In this document: positions 6,976 through 16,084 of the stretch, one piece after another
Numbering within the stretch: the stretch's first letter is position 1
How the letters are laid out: every line of letters starts with the position of its first letter
Source of the DNA: Sphingobium sp.
GTDB lineage: Bacteria; Pseudomonadota; Alphaproteobacteria; Sphingomonadales; Sphingomonadaceae
Assembly (NCBI GenBank): GCA_017984895.1
Contig: JAGNYO010000018.1
Span: forward strand, 1-41,956
Direction of reading: 5' to 3'
Length of the DNA: 41,956 bases
The notes under the pieces: generated by a model
Database searches by the model: none
The model's input: the letters and a program-made list of their open reading frames with translations, nothing else
What the model was told of the DNA's origin: nothing
Translations under genes and position numbers: made by a program

Positions 6976-7163
6976 GCCTGTAATGCGCGCTGCATTGCCC
7001 GGTCGCCCCGGCTTTTTCAAGAGGTTTGACGCGCGCACCGACCGGTTTGTCGCGCAAGCCCCCTTGACGCATCCGCGCGCCTGATAGCGCCCAACACAGG
7101 CATTTGCCAACTGCATTTTGAAGGAACGATGACAAAGGGAGGCTACACGCCTATTCGGGCGCA

Positions 7164-7622
7164 ATGAGGATAGCCCTGTATCAGCCAGACATCGCCGGAA
7201 ATGTGGGCACGATCATGCGCCTCGCGGCCTGCTTTTCCATCCCGCTGGACATTATCATGCCCTGTGGTTTTCCCGCGTCAGACAAGCAGTTGAAGCGCGC
7301 AGCGATGGATTATGGCGACCAGGCGGACATCAGGCGCCACACCGGTGCGGAGGCGTTTTTCGCGGCACAGGCCGCAGCGGGGTCGCGCGTCATGCTACTG
7401 ACCTCGAAAGGTGATCGTCTGCTCCATGAAGCACATTTTGAACCGGGCGACACGCTACTTCTGGGCAGCGAGAGCGCAGGCGTGCCAGAGGATGTTCATG
7501 CGCGGGCGCATGAACGGCTGCGGATTCCCATGACCGCAGGATTTAGATCCTTGAATATTGCCGTGGCTGCGGGCATCGCACTGCATGAAGCCATGCGCCA
7601 GACAGGAACCCTGCCCGAATGA
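7164..7622 (+). CDS. trmL: tRNA (cytidine/uridine-2'-O-)-methyltransferase, SPOUT family
   Basis: The 152-residue protein is the size of TrmL, which methylates the 2'-O of the wobble base (position 34) in certain leucine tRNAs using SAM. Features of the SPOUT knot are the N-terminal IALYQPDIAGNVGTIMRLA (about 3-21) with the family's PxIxxNxGxIxR pattern, DYGDQAD (about 50), LLLGSESAGVPEDV (about 102-115) and a C-terminal knot segment IPMTAGFRSLNIAVAAGIAL (about 123-142) with the conserved RSLN. The hemF start overlaps its stop (ATGA), so the two genes are coupled. Confidence 0.92.
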   Translation: MRIALYQPDIAGNVGTIMRLAACFSIPLDIIMPCGFPASDKQLKRAAMDYGDQADIRRHTGAEAFFAAQAAAGSRVMLLTSKGDRLLHEAHFEPGDTLLLGSESAGVPEDVHARAHERLRIPMTAGFRSLNIAVAAGIALHEAMRQTGTLPE

Positions 7623-8482
7623 CCCCGCTTGATTCTCAGCAACAGGCCGCGAGAGATTGGTTCGAGTCCCTGCGCAATCGCATCTGTGCCGAGTTCGAGT
7701 CGATCGAACGCGAGGCAGGCAGCGATGCGCGCTTTGTCTATACACCCTGGGACCGCGAGGCAGATAGCGTTGCTCCCGGCGAAGGCGGCGGCGGGGTGCG
7801 CGGCGTGATGAAGGGCAAGGTGTTCGAGAAAGTCGGGGTGAATGTCTCGACCGTAGGCGGTGCTTTTGCGCCAGAATTTGCGCGCAGCATCAATGGCGCG
7901 ACCGAAGATCACCCGGATTTCTTCGCGACCGGCATCAGCCTTGTCGCCCATATGGCCAACCCGCATGTGCCGGCAGTCCATATGAATACGCGCTTCCTTG
8001 TGACCACGAAACGCTGGTTCGGTGGCGGGGCGGATCTTAACCCGCCGATCCCCTATGATCAGGACACGTCGGATTTCCATGCCGAGCTGCGCGCTGCCTG
8101 CGATGCTCACAACCCGGCCTACTATGACCGCTTCAAACAGTGGGCTGACGACTATTTCTATATTCCCCACCGTAAGGTGCATCGCGGCGTCGGTGGTATA
8201 TTCTATGACCATCTTGAATGTGCGGATGATGCGAACTTCGAGGATAACTTTGGCTTCACGCGCGCTGTGGGCGAAGCGTTTCTCGCCGCTTTTCCTCCGA
8301 TCGTGCGGCGGCGGATGGGCCATGACTTTACGCCAGCGGACAGTGCGCGCATGCTCGAATGGCGCGGTCGCTACGCCGAGTTCAACCTCGTTTATGATCG
8401 CGGCACCCTGTTCGGCCTCAAGACCGGGGGTAATATCGACGCGATTCTGATGAGCCTGCCACCCATGGCGCGCTGGAGCTGA
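7619..8482 (+). CDS. hemF: oxygen-dependent coproporphyrinogen III oxidase
   Basis: The 287-residue enzyme decarboxylates coproporphyrinogen III to protoporphyrinogen IX with oxygen, in haem synthesis. Signatures are GGGGVRGVMKGKVFEKVGVN (about 58-77), HMNTRFLVTTKRWFGGGADLNP (about 120-142) with the metal-site His and the WFGGGADL motif, the HRKVHRGVGGIFYDHLE region (about 181-198), and the C-terminal EFNLVYDRGTLFGLKTGGN (about 251-270). Length and motifs are complete. It sits between trmL and a GNAT gene, 7 bases apart from the latter. The haem role agrees with the nearby bc1 operon, though they are divergent. Confidence 0.95.
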   Translation: MTPLDSQQQAARDWFESLRNRICAEFESIEREAGSDARFVYTPWDREADSVAPGEGGGGVRGVMKGKVFEKVGVNVSTVGGAFAPEFARSINGATEDHPDFFATGISLVAHMANPHVPAVHMNTRFLVTTKRWFGGGADLNPPIPYDQDTSDFHAELRAACDAHNPAYYDRFKQWADDYFYIPHRKVHRGVGGIFYDHLECADDANFEDNFGFTRAVGEAFLAAFPPIVRRRMGHDFTPADSARMLEWRGRYAEFNLVYDRGTLFGLKTGGNIDAILMSLPPMARWS

Positions 8483-8489
8483 ACGCGCG

Positions 8490-9074
8490 ATGGCGCTGAT
8501 TCCGCTCAAAACCGGCGAGGTGGCAGCCATCGTCACCCGCTTTGAGATGACCCAGCGCCCCAAACCCGCGCCCCTGCTGAGCAGCCCGTTGCGCCTCGCG
8601 CGATGGAAAGAGCCGGAGCCGGACAAATACCGCATCCTGTTCCGCCGGGTGGGAGAACATTGGCTCTGGTATTCTCGCCTGGTGATGAGCGACCATGCGC
8701 TGCGAGCGACGATTCGAAATCCTCTGGTCGAGGTGCATGCTGTGCTAGATCCCAAGGGGATAGAAGTTGGCTTGCTAGAGCTGGATTTCCGGCACCATGG
8801 GCTATGCATCATCGCCTTTCTCGGGCTGGTGCCGCAGCTCACCGGGCAGGGACTAGGCCCGTGGCTGCTCTCTCAGGCGCTGTCGCTGGCCTGGCGCAAG
8901 GGTGTGACAAAAATTTCCGTGCAGACCTATTCGCTCGACGATCCACGCGCGATATCGCTCTATATCAAGGCGGGCTTTGCCGCCATTCACCGCAGCATCG
9001 ATATTTTTCCGGACCCCCGGCTCAGCGGGCTACTGCCCATGAGCGCGGCCCACCATGTGCCGGTTGTGGGATAG
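8490..9074 (+). CDS. GNAT family N-acetyltransferase
   Basis: The 194-residue protein has a GNAT core in its second half: a strand EVGLLELDFR (about 92-101), then FLGLVPQLTGQGLGPWLLSQ (about 111-130), in which Q-x-x-G-x-G contacts acetyl-CoA, and the closing VQTYSLDDPRAISLYIKAGF (about 149-168) with the ALYxxxGF-type ending. The substrate cannot be read from sequence. It starts 7 bases after hemF on the same strand, so it is probably co-transcribed with trmL-hemF. Confidence 0.82.
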   Translation: MALIPLKTGEVAAIVTRFEMTQRPKPAPLLSSPLRLARWKEPEPDKYRILFRRVGEHWLWYSRLVMSDHALRATIRNPLVEVHAVLDPKGIEVGLLELDFRHHGLCIIAFLGLVPQLTGQGLGPWLLSQALSLAWRKGVTKISVQTYSLDDPRAISLYIKAGFAAIHRSIDIFPDPRLSGLLPMSAAHHVPVVG

Positions 9075-9089
9075 TCACTGCACCAGTCA

Positions 9090-9839
9090 TCACGCTACGA
9101 TCTGGCGGTAAAGTCGGCTTGTCAGCACAATCATGAACATCTGGCCCAGCGCCAGCGTGACCGCGGTGGCGAGATCTCTCATTTCGGCGCCGACTTCAGG
9201 GCCGCCAAATGCCAGCCCGAGCAGGCCGAACACTATGCCCGCAACAATCTGCGCCAACATGATAGGAATGGTAAGCACCACGATCATCATCAGGATGCGC
9301 CATGCGTTCTTGCCTCCCGTCATGGTCCATGTCCGCCGGATCGCGGCCACCGGGCCATCCTGCTGCTCGACAATCGCGGCATTGAGGAACAGGAAGCGCA
9401 CCGAGAAAAACAGGCTCGCCACCAGCATATAAATTCTGCCCGCCACCGGCGCGGTCATATTGAGGATCATCAGCGGCACGGCCAGCGCCACACCAATCAG
9501 AAAGGCGGCGGCAAAGGCATGAGGCACCCGACGAAAACCCAGCGTCAGCGCCTCGCGCAGGCTGATCCCGCCCGTCAAGGCAAGCGCATAGCAGCTCAGT
9601 GCGCCGCCGAGGATCACCAGCGCGGAGGCCGCAATGAGAGCGGTTGCTCCACCCGAAAGCGTGACGTTGGGCGGCGGCGCGCCGGGCGTCATCTCGCGCA
9701 CCTGATCGGGCAGAACATGTAGAATCAGCGCGAGCGGGATCGCTATGAACAGCAGCACGAGCGGAAACACCAGCCCGCCCTCACGCTTCAGAAACGCCAG
9801 ACTGTCTTCCCATGCCGCACTCAAGGAAACCGGCTTCAT
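9090..9839 (-). CDS. unknown integral membrane protein
   Basis: The protein has 249 residues with about six hydrophobic segments: GGLVFPLVLLFIAIPLALIL, a pair around TALIAASALVILGGALSCYAL, AFAAAFLIGVALAVPLMIL, MLVASLFFSVRFLFLNAA, and a long one near ILMMIVVLTIPIMLAQIVAGIV. A cytosolic WEDSLAFLKREG start and a loop PVAAIRRTWTMTGGKNAWRIL resemble the membrane domain seen in glycerophosphoryl-diesterase-associated and YciC-like proteins, but this is only a resemblance. The ATG at 9839 is chosen because it overlaps the stop of a 14-codon leader that has a strong ribosome site; an ATG at 9857 has none. Confidence 0.7.
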   Translation of the reverse strand: MKPVSLSAAWEDSLAFLKREGGLVFPLVLLFIAIPLALILHVLPDQVREMTPGAPPPNVTLSGGATALIAASALVILGGALSCYALALTGGISLREALTLGFRRVPHAFAAAFLIGVALAVPLMILNMTAPVAGRIYMLVASLFFSVRFLFLNAAIVEQQDGPVAAIRRTWTMTGGKNAWRILMMIVVLTIPIMLAQIVAGIVFGLLGLAFGGPEVGAEMRDLATAVTLALGQMFMIVLTSRLYRQIVA

Positions 9840-9880
9840 GACAGGACCAAACTCCATTGCGGCTTATCGCCCGTGTGCAT
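9836..9880 (-). CDS. possible 14-residue leader peptide coupled to the membrane-protein gene
   Basis: On the minus strand AAGAGGAGATGAT precedes an ATG at 9880 that opens a 14-codon frame (MHTGDKPQWSLVLS). It ends in a TGA that overlaps the ATG of the membrane-protein gene (TCATGA). The only good ribosome site in the region belongs to this leader, so the large gene may be translated by re-initiation. It could also be chance. Confidence 0.4.
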   Translation of the reverse strand: MHTGDKPQWSLVLS

Positions 9881-9925
9881 ATCATCTCCTCTTGATGGCT
9901 GCGGCATTTCAAGTCAAGGAAAGCC

Positions 9926-10618
9926 ATGACCACGCGCACACCGACAGACAGCGGCCAGACAATTGAATGGCGCGTGGAGCCTTCTCCACTTGGCTATCCC
10001 GATGCTCTGGCGGATATGGAAGCGCGCGCCGCCGCCATTGCTGCGGGTGAGGCAAGCGAGCGCATCTGGCTGATCGAGCATCCGCCGCTCTATACTGCTG
10101 GCACCAGCGCGGACCGTGCGGAACTGCTCGACCCGCGTTTCCCGGTCTATGATGCCGGTCGCGGTGGGCGCTACACCTATCACGGGCCGGGTCAGCGTGT
10201 CGGCTATCTCAGCATCAATCTCGGCCAGCGTGGCAAGGACATCCGTAATTTCGTGCATAATCTCGAGGGCTGGGTCATCGCCGCACTTGCCGATTTCGGC
10301 GTGAGTGCGCGCAGAGCTGATGGGCGCATCGGCATCTGGACCAACGACCGCGACGGGCGCGAGGCGAAGATTGGCGCCATCGGCGTGCGGGTGCGCCGCT
10401 GGGTGACGCTGCACGGCTTTTCGGTGAACATCGACCCGGATCTGGAGCATTTCAGCGGTATCATTCCCTGCGGCATTGCCGAGTTTCCCGTCACCAGCCT
10501 GGCGGCGTTGGGCATCAAGGCCGGTATGGCGGATTTCGACGCCGCTCTGGAGTCTCATTTCCCTGCCTTCATCGCATCGTTGCGAACATGCCGGACGGAC
10601 TCATCCTGTTCCGCTTGA
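9926..10618 (+). CDS. lipB: lipoyl(octanoyl) transferase
   Basis: The 230-residue enzyme moves octanoate from acyl carrier protein to the lipoyl domains of 2-oxoacid dehydrogenases and the glycine cleavage H protein. Motifs seen are [14 protein letters not shown] (about 36-49), [20 protein letters not shown] (about 74-93) with the family's RGG-x-x-T-x-HGPGQ, the Lys-containing [20 protein letters not shown] (about 149-168) and [18 protein letters not shown] (about 178-195) with the catalytic Cys. The start has AAGGAAA upstream. The last 20 residues are not conserved in the family. Confidence 0.94.
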   Translation: MTTRTPTDSGQTIEWRVEPSPLGYPDALADMEARAAAIAAGEASERIWLIEHPPLYTAGTSADRAELLDPRFPVYDAGRGGRYTYHGPGQRVGYLSINLGQRGKDIRNFVHNLEGWVIAALADFGVSARRADGRIGIWTNDRDGREAKIGAIGVRVRRWVTLHGFSVNIDPDLEHFSGIIPCGIAEFPVTSLAALGIKAGMADFDAALESHFPAFIASLRTCRTDSSCSA

Positions 10619-10673
10619 GCAACCGCCCGCGCAAGGCTAGGGAAGTAAAGGAATGACCTTGCAGGAGACGACG

Positions 10674-10982
10674 ATGCCCCGCCCCAAAGCCCCCATGCGT
10701 CTCGCGCCGCTTGCCGCCATAAGCGCGGCCAGCCTGTTGCTGGCGGCATGCGGTGGCAAGAGCGAGAGCAACACCACCCAGGCGCACTTGTCGGACCTGG
10801 AGAAAGCGGACGGCACCATCTCCGATGCGATGACGGATCTGGACGGTGTGCAAACCGAAACGCCGATCGCGCCGCTGGACAACAGCGCTGCGCGCGCCTC
10901 CGCTCCGGCGGGCAATGCCGGCGAAGGCGCAGCAGACAATGCCGCAGCGCCCGCGCAGGAAGAGGTCGTCGCCGATCAGTGA
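10674..10982 (+). CDS. small lipoprotein of unknown function
   Basis: The protein has 102 residues from the ATG at 10674, which has GGAG six bases upstream; an ATG at 10653 is possible. A lipoprotein signal (LAAISAASLLLAACGG) with lipobox LAAC is followed by a polar, low-complexity mature part rich in Ala, Asp, Asn and Glu, with a helix-like stretch (HLSDLEKADGTISDAMTDLDG). No domain is recognised. It stands between lipB and the convergent queE, alone on its strand. Confidence 0.7.
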   Translation: MPRPKAPMRLAPLAAISAASLLLAACGGKSESNTTQAHLSDLEKADGTISDAMTDLDGVQTETPIAPLDNSAARASAPAGNAGEGAADNAAAPAQEEVVADQ

Positions 10983-10993
10983 GCCTGAGGGCG

Positions 10994-11641
10994 CTATTTC
11001 AGCCCGAGCAGCTTGTGGTTTTGCAGGCTGAGCCGCCACCGTGGCCGCGCCATCACAAAGTCCAGGCAGGTGCGCACATTCGCCTCTTGCCGGCTATCAT
11101 CGAGCGGCTGGAGCAGGAAGTGGGCAAAGGCCCAGCCCTCCATATCCTCTATGCCCTGCCCCGGCAGGAACATTGCGGCTTGCGGCCAGACCAGCTTTAG
11201 CTCGTCACCGGATGTCTGCGCCATGGCGCTGCCTGCCTTGGGGCTGACACACACCCAATCGATGCCGGGATGCACCGGCAAGGTGCCATTCGTCTCGATC
11301 GCGATTTCAAAGCCTGCCGCGTGTAATGCGTCAACTAGCGCATCGTCCACCTGGAGCATCGGCTCTCCGCCGGTCAGGACGATATAGCGATGGGCGCCCC
11401 CCTCGCCCCACAGCTTGGCCGCCGCCAAGGCCATAGCAGAGGCATCGGCGAGTTTGCCACCGCCAGGGCCATTTGTGCCAACGAAATCCGTATCGCAGAA
11501 GCGGCAGATTGCCTCCCCGCGATCCTGCTCGCGCCCGGACCACAGGTTGCACCCCGCAAAGCGCAGAAATACCGCCCGCCGCCCGGCGCGCATGCCCTCG
11601 CCCTGAAGGGTAAGGAACATTTCCTTGACAGCATAGCTCAT
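10994..11641 (-). CDS. queE: 7-carboxy-7-deazaguanine synthase (radical SAM)
   Basis: The protein has 215 residues from the ATG at 11641 that overlaps the queC stop (ATGA). QueE rearranges carboxytetrahydropterin to 7-carboxy-7-deazaguanine in queuosine synthesis. It begins with the family's VKEMFLTLQGEGMRAGRRAVFLRFAGCN and has the cluster-binding cysteines in a CX14CX2C spacing (CNLWSG...ICRFCDTDF, about residues 31-49), the variant known for several proteobacterial QueE enzymes. A Gly-rich SAM segment LTGGEPMLQ follows (about 88-96), then ETNGTLP and the C-terminal VWPQAAMFL. All are intact. queD is not in this window. Confidence 0.94.
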   Translation of the reverse strand: MSYAVKEMFLTLQGEGMRAGRRAVFLRFAGCNLWSGREQDRGEAICRFCDTDFVGTNGPGGGKLADASAMALAAAKLWGEGGAHRYIVLTGGEPMLQVDDALVDALHAAGFEIAIETNGTLPVHPGIDWVCVSPKAGSAMAQTSGDELKLVWPQAAMFLPGQGIEDMEGWAFAHFLLQPLDDSRQEANVRTCLDFVMARPRWRLSLQNHKLLGLK

Positions 11642-12336
11642 GCGTAGATCGTCGGATCGGGCAAGCCCGCTTCGGCAAAGCCACGCGCGCGCAACCGGCA
11701 ACTGTCGCACAGTCCGCAGTGCTTGCCCGAAGGTGTAGGGTCATAGCAGGACCAGCTCATCCCCGCATCCAGCCCTAGACGCATCGCTTCTCCTGCTATA
11801 TCCGCCTTGCTCATGAACTGGAGCGGCGTGTTGATCCGCACCGGCGCGCCTTCCACCCCTCCCTTGGTGGCGAGCGCCGCCATGGCCTGAAATGCGGCAA
11901 TGAACTCCGCCCGGCAATCCGGATAGCCCGAATAATCGAGTGCATTGACGCCGATATAGATGTCCCGTGCGCCAACGACCTCTGCGAAACCCAGCGTAAG
12001 CGAAAGGAAGATGGTGTTGCGCGCCGGAACATACGTGACCGGGATGCCGCCCTCTCCGCCTGCCCCGGCGCCGTCCTTGGGCACGGAAATCTCAGGCGAT
12101 GTGAGCGCCGATCCGCCAAAGGCCGTCAGATCGAGGGGCAGCACGACATGCCACGCCACCCCTAGATGCTGCGCTATCTTCCGCGCACTTTCCAGCTCGA
12201 TCCTGTGCCGCTGGTTGTAGTCGATGGTCAGCGCATAGAGTGTCAGCCCGGCCTCCCGCGCGAGCGCGGCGGCGACAAAGCTGTCCAGCCCGCCGGAGAG
12301 CAGCACCACGGCCTTGGGGGTTTCGCTATCGGTCAT
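11638..12336 (-). CDS. queC: 7-cyano-7-deazaguanine synthase
   Basis: The 232-residue enzyme turns carboxydeazaguanine into preQ0 with ATP and ammonia, the step after QueE. The N-terminal PP-loop VVLLSGGLDSFVAAALA (about 10-26) binds ATP. In the C-terminal part, CYDPTPSGKHCGLCDSCRLRA (about 198-218) holds the four zinc cysteines in the family's C-x8-C-x2-C-x2-C pattern. It is directly followed by queE with a 4-base overlap, forming a two-gene preQ0 unit. Confidence 0.95.
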   Translation of the reverse strand: MTDSETPKAVVLLSGGLDSFVAAALAREAGLTLYALTIDYNQRHRIELESARKIAQHLGVAWHVVLPLDLTAFGGSALTSPEISVPKDGAGAGGEGGIPVTYVPARNTIFLSLTLGFAEVVGARDIYIGVNALDYSGYPDCRAEFIAAFQAMAALATKGGVEGAPVRINTPLQFMSKADIAGEAMRLGLDAGMSWSCYDPTPSGKHCGLCDSCRLRARGFAEAGLPDPTIYA

Positions 12337-12389
12337 GGGGGCGCGCTATAGCTTCATGGTCGCGCGGCGCAAGCCCGCGCGCAGGGCTA

Positions 12390-12815
12390 TCAGTGGCATG
12401 CGCCGGTGCGCCGGGCCTCGATCGCCTCTACAAACGGCGCACCATTCGCCACACCCTGCACATTGATCTGCACCAGCCTCGGCGTTTCCACGCGCAGGTC
12501 TGTGCGACCACCGCCCCTGCCCTCGCATTGATAGGTAACTACAGCCCGTTGCGGGGTATCCGCCACGATAAAGCGGCTGCAACCGCCCTCCCCGTGCTTC
12601 ACCTGCAACAATTGGGAGGGATTGACCACGCATATGCGGCGGGGCGCCGCCGAAGTTGTTCCCGCGCCGCGCTGACGCAATTCCCACTGCCCCTTTTCGA
12701 GCTGGCGCAAGGCCGACATGGTGCCCGCAGGCGATAGGGCAAAGGCTGCCCCCCCGCTCATGAGCAGGGCGCCACACACCGCCAGACGCATAATTTTGCC
12801 TGCCATCCGAAACAT
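12390..12815 (-). CDS. secreted DUF3617-like protein
   Basis: The protein has 141 residues with a signal peptide (IMRLAVCGALLMSGGAAFALS). The mature part starts with LEKGQWELRQRG, continues with RRICVVNPSQLLQVKHGEGGCSRFIV and YQCEGRGGGRTDLRVETPRL and ends in TGACH. The W-E-hydrophobic start, the C...C...C spacing and length resemble the DUF3617 family of small secreted proteins found in sphingomonads and other proteobacteria; the function is unknown. An alternative frame covering 12346-12882 is a shadow. The ATG at 12791 (MRLAVCG) is another possible start. Confidence 0.65.
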   Translation of the reverse strand: MFRMAGKIMRLAVCGALLMSGGAAFALSPAGTMSALRQLEKGQWELRQRGAGTTSAAPRRICVVNPSQLLQVKHGEGGCSRFIVADTPQRAVVTYQCEGRGGGRTDLRVETPRLVQINVQGVANGAPFVEAIEARRTGACH

Positions 12816-12899
12816 AGCCCTGCCACCTCACGCCACCCTTAGATAATCGACAATTAAGGCAAAAAGAGGGAAATTCCGTCAACAGAAACGGTTAAATAT

Positions 12900-13832
12900 T
12901 CAGTTGTTGAGGCTGGCCAGAGAAATGGGGAATATCTTCGAGCAGAAGGCGCAATCTACATTGATATTGCCTGCACTATCCGCCATTTCCTTGCGTTCAC
13001 CAGCAGGAAACTTACCGATCACGCTGCGAATATGTGCCTCGTCGCACCGGCATCCGCGAGAAAGAGTGTCCACATCCAGCACGCGGACCTCCGGCTCCTC
13101 ATGGAACAGCCGCCACACTATATCGTCCAGCGCCAGCGCGTCGTCTGTCAGTTCTTCCGCCTTGATGGTTTGAACCAGCGCCTGCACATGCTCCCACTCC
13201 GGATGGTCATGACGCACATGCAGCCGCTCGCGGCCGACTTCGCCTTCGGCAAGGTGCTGCACCAGCAAACCTCCTGCCACGCATCCTGCGCCCGGCGCAT
13301 GGCGCACGTCGATCTGCACGAAGCTCGGTATTTGTTCGGACTGGAAGAAATAATGCTCCGCCGCCTTGCCGAGACTTGCGCCCTCCAGCGGCACAATGCC
13401 CTGATAGCGCTGCGCCTCCATGCCCTCGCTGGCTGCCTGATCGACCGTAATTGCCAGATAGCCCTTGCCGAACAGACCAAAGAGGGTGGGGTCGGTTCCC
13501 TGGACCACCAGCTTCTCCGGGTCGAACTGTGCATAGCCGCGCAGCGCGCCGCCGCCGCCGGGCAATGCCATATAGTCTGCCACCAGCAGGCTGACGGCGC
13601 CCGACTCGGTCTGCGCCTGAAGGGTCAATTGCCCGGCGTCGTTCTTCAGGGTGCTGCCCAGCAGCGCGGCGAGCACCAGCGCTTCGGCGAGCAGCCGCTC
13701 AATTACCGGCGGATAGGCATGGGCAGAGAGAATCTCGTCCAGCACCCCGCCCAGCCGCACGACCCGCCCGCGCGCATGACGGGAGGGGATGATGAAGCCC
13801 AGCGCGCGGTCCGTTCCCGCTGCCTCGCTCAT
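12900..13832 (-). CDS. hslO: Hsp33 redox-regulated chaperone
   Basis: The protein has 310 residues from the ATG at 13832, just beyond the ornithine carbamoyltransferase stop; a longer frame to 13907 lies within that gene. Hsp33 is a holdase turned on by oxidative stress. The N-terminal domain has GRVVRLGGVLDEILSAH (about 22-38), then the GGGALRGYAQFDPE stretch and GKGYLAITVD. The C-terminal redox switch shows CRC (about residue 258) and CAFC (about 295), the four zinc-binding cysteines in the C-x-C...C-x-x-C pattern. Both pairs are intact, so it should be active. It is the last gene of argD-argF-hslO. Confidence 0.94.
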   Translation of the reverse strand: MSEAAGTDRALGFIIPSRHARGRVVRLGGVLDEILSAHAYPPVIERLLAEALVLAALLGSTLKNDAGQLTLQAQTESGAVSLLVADYMALPGGGGALRGYAQFDPEKLVVQGTDPTLFGLFGKGYLAITVDQAASEGMEAQRYQGIVPLEGASLGKAAEHYFFQSEQIPSFVQIDVRHAPGAGCVAGGLLVQHLAEGEVGRERLHVRHDHPEWEHVQALVQTIKAEELTDDALALDDIVWRLFHEEPEVRVLDVDTLSRGCRCDEAHIRSVIGKFPAGERKEMADSAGNINVDCAFCSKIFPISLASLNN

Positions 13833-13842
13833 AAGCGCATGC

Positions 13843-14769
13843 TCACAAGCGGCCCATTGCCCATAGCAGCACCGATTTCTGCGCATGAAGGCGATTTTCC
13901 GCCTCATCCCAAATCACGGACTGCGGCCCGTCGATCACCGCATCCACTACTTCCTCACCCCGGTGGGCGGGCAGACAGTGGAGGAACTTCGCATCGGGCT
14001 GTGCCAGCGCCATCAGCGCCTCCGTCACCTGATAAGGCATCATTGCAGCGAGCTTTTCCTCGGCATGCGCCTGCCCCATGGAAACCCACGTATCGGTAAC
14101 GACCACATCCGCACCGCGCACAACTTGGCGCGCATCGCGGGAGAGGGTGATCTGTGCGCCCAGCGCCTGCGCCTGTTCGGCAAAGCGCGGATCGGGGTCA
14201 TAGCCCTCGGGCACGCCAATCCGCACATCGAACTTTAGCAGGCCCGCCGCCTCAATGATCGAATGCAGCACATTGTTGCCATCGCCCAGCCACGCCCACT
14301 GGCTGCCAGGCAGCGCAAGGCCATGTTCGATCACCGTCAGCAGGTCGGCCATGATCTGGCATGGGTGAGAGAGGTCGGTGAGGCCGTTGATGACCGGCAC
14401 AGTCGCGTGCGCCGCCATTTCCTCGATCTTGGCATGGTCATCGGTGCGGATCATGATCGCATCGCACATCCGCGAGAGGACGCGCGCCGTATCTGCCACC
14501 GTTTCTCCCCGCCCTAATTGCGAGGTGCCCCCATCGAGGATCAGGCTGGTGCCCCCCAGTTGCCGCATCGCCATGTCGAACGACACGCGGGTGCGGGTCG
14601 AGTTCTTTTCGAAGATCATGGCGAGCACATGCCCGGCCAGCGGCGCATCAGCATCGATGGCTCCCTTGGGCAGTCCTGCCCGAGCGGCCTTGCGGTCGAT
14701 CGCGTCATTGAGCATTGCAGCAATGGCATCGCCGCCGGCATCAGCGAGATTGAGGAAATGTCTGCTCAT
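13843..14769 (-). CDS. argF: ornithine carbamoyltransferase
   Basis: The 308-residue enzyme makes citrulline from ornithine and carbamoyl phosphate. The start at 14769 has GAGGA nine bases upstream. It contains [20 protein letters not shown] (about 50-69) with the carbamoyl-phosphate STRTR motif, [18 protein letters not shown] (about 122-139) with the HPCQ motif, a DGNN loop (about 154) and [14 protein letters not shown] (about 265-278) with the ornithine-binding HCLP. All are intact. It lies 10 bases after argD on the same strand. Confidence 0.95.
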   Translation of the reverse strand: MSRHFLNLADAGGDAIAAMLNDAIDRKAARAGLPKGAIDADAPLAGHVLAMIFEKNSTRTRVSFDMAMRQLGGTSLILDGGTSQLGRGETVADTARVLSRMCDAIMIRTDDHAKIEEMAAHATVPVINGLTDLSHPCQIMADLLTVIEHGLALPGSQWAWLGDGNNVLHSIIEAAGLLKFDVRIGVPEGYDPDPRFAEQAQALGAQITLSRDARQVVRGADVVVTDTWVSMGQAHAEEKLAAMMPYQVTEALMALAQPDAKFLHCLPAHRGEEVVDAVIDGPQSVIWDEAENRLHAQKSVLLWAMGRL

Positions 14770-14779
14770 GACGCTATCC

Positions 14780-15970
14780 TCAAGCACCGCCGAGCGGGGC
14801 ATAATCCCGCGCAGCCGCCGAAAGTTTCTCAATGCACTCTGCAATATGGCTTTCGTCGATCACGAGCGGCGGCAGAACCCGCACCACATTGTCCCCCGCG
14901 GCGACAGTGAGCAGGCCGTGATTATCACGCAGATGGGCAACGAACTCGCGCGGTTCGACCTTGAGACGCAGACCGAGCATCAGACCCATGCCACGTACGC
15001 TCTCGAACAGGTCGTCATGGTTGGGAATAAGTTGCTCCAGCGCGCCACGCAGCCGCTCGCCCATCGCCTGCACATGGGCGAGGAATTCCGGCTGGTTGAT
15101 GATATCCCACACGACGCTGCCCACCGTAACGGCCAGCGGATTGCCGCCATACGTGGAGCCATGCGTGCCAGCCGTCATGCCCTTGGCGGCTTCCTCGGTG
15201 GCGAGACAGGCGCCCAGCGGAAAACCGGCGCCGATGCCCTTGGCGACGGTCATGATATCCGGCGTCACCCCAAAATACTCATGCGCGAAAAGTTTGCCCG
15301 TGCGCCCGACGCCGCACTGGATCTCATCCAGAATCAGCAGCATGCCATGCGCATCGCACAACGTGCGCAGACCTTGCAGGAATTCCGCCGTCGCGGGCAA
15401 AATGCCGCCCTCGCCCTGCACCGTCTCCAGCAGAAAAGCGGCGGCGCTATCGTCTATCGCAGCGGTGGCGGCTTCCAGATCATTGAAAGGCAGCACCGTG
15501 AAGCCGGGCAGCAGCGGCTCGAACCCGTCACGCATCTTGGGCTGGTTGGTCGCCGAGATCGTGCCCAGTGTCCGCCCATGGAACGCATTGGAAAAGCTGA
15601 TGATCCTGTGCCGTTCCGGCTCGCCATTGGCGTAGTGATAGCGACGCGCGGTCTTGATCGCACATTCTACCGCTTCCGCGCCGGAGTTGGTGAAGAACAC
15701 CGTGTCGGCGAAGGTCGAGTCGACGATTTCCTGCGCGAATTTCTCACCCTGCGGGCTGCCATACAGGTTCGAGACATGCATCAGGGTCGCCGCCTGCTCC
15801 GTGATCACCTTGACCACCCGAGGATCGCCATGCCCAAGCGCGTTGACCGCAATGCCGCTCGCGAAATCGAGATAGCGCTCGCCCCGCTCGCCGATCAGAT
15901 AACAGCCCTCTCCTCGCACCGGACGCACGCCGCACCGGGGGTAAACAGGCATGAGCGGCGATATCGACAT
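14780..15970 (-). CDS. argD: acetylornithine aminotransferase (PLP)
   Basis: This 396-residue class III aminotransferase uses glutamate to convert N-acetylglutamate semialdehyde to N-acetylornithine, and often also works in lysine synthesis. The sequence has [18 protein letters not shown] (about 36-53), [20 protein letters not shown] (about 93-112) for phosphate binding, [12 protein letters not shown] (about 129-140), [20 protein letters not shown] (about 215-234) with the PLP-nitrogen Asp, and [15 protein letters not shown] (about 242-256) with the Schiff-base Lys. It is the first gene of argD-argF-hslO and carries a candidate promoter and leader hairpin upstream. Confidence 0.95.
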   Translation of the reverse strand: MSISPLMPVYPRCGVRPVRGEGCYLIGERGERYLDFASGIAVNALGHGDPRVVKVITEQAATLMHVSNLYGSPQGEKFAQEIVDSTFADTVFFTNSGAEAVECAIKTARRYHYANGEPERHRIISFSNAFHGRTLGTISATNQPKMRDGFEPLLPGFTVLPFNDLEAATAAIDDSAAAFLLETVQGEGGILPATAEFLQGLRTLCDAHGMLLILDEIQCGVGRTGKLFAHEYFGVTPDIMTVAKGIGAGFPLGACLATEEAAKGMTAGTHGSTYGGNPLAVTVGSVVWDIINQPEFLAHVQAMGERLRGALEQLIPNHDDLFESVRGMGLMLGLRLKVEPREFVAHLRDNHGLLTVAAGDNVVRVLPPLVIDESHIAECIEKLSAAARDYAPLGGA

Positions 15971-16041
15971 GGGCTTCCCTTTTCTGCGCGGACCAAAGGC
16001 CGGTTGACGTTGCGACTATGCGACGACGCATGGTCAAACGC

Positions 16042-16068
16042 AAAAAGGCGACCCCCGCCGGGCCGCCC
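16042..16068 (-). terminator. rho-independent terminator after fliS (or argD leader attenuator)
   Basis: On the minus strand a GC hairpin (GGCGGCCC-GGCG-GGGGTCGCC, small bulges) is followed by TTTTTG. It lies about 100 bases beyond the fliS stop and about 70 bases before the argD start on the same strand. It can end the long flagellar transcript; because a sigma-70-like promoter lies between fliS and the hairpin, it may also act on the argD leader. Confidence 0.65.
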
Positions 16069-16084
16069 TTGATTGCGAGATGCG

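Noticed and set aside
7496-8842. 448-codon minus-strand frame opposite trmL, hemF and the GNAT gene
   Set aside because: It is antisense to three recognised genes with no protein-like features of its own.
14378-16072. 564-codon open frame on the plus strand opposite argF and argD
   Set aside because: It lies antisense to two intact, well-recognised genes and has the Arg/His-rich make-up of a mirror frame in GC-rich DNA.
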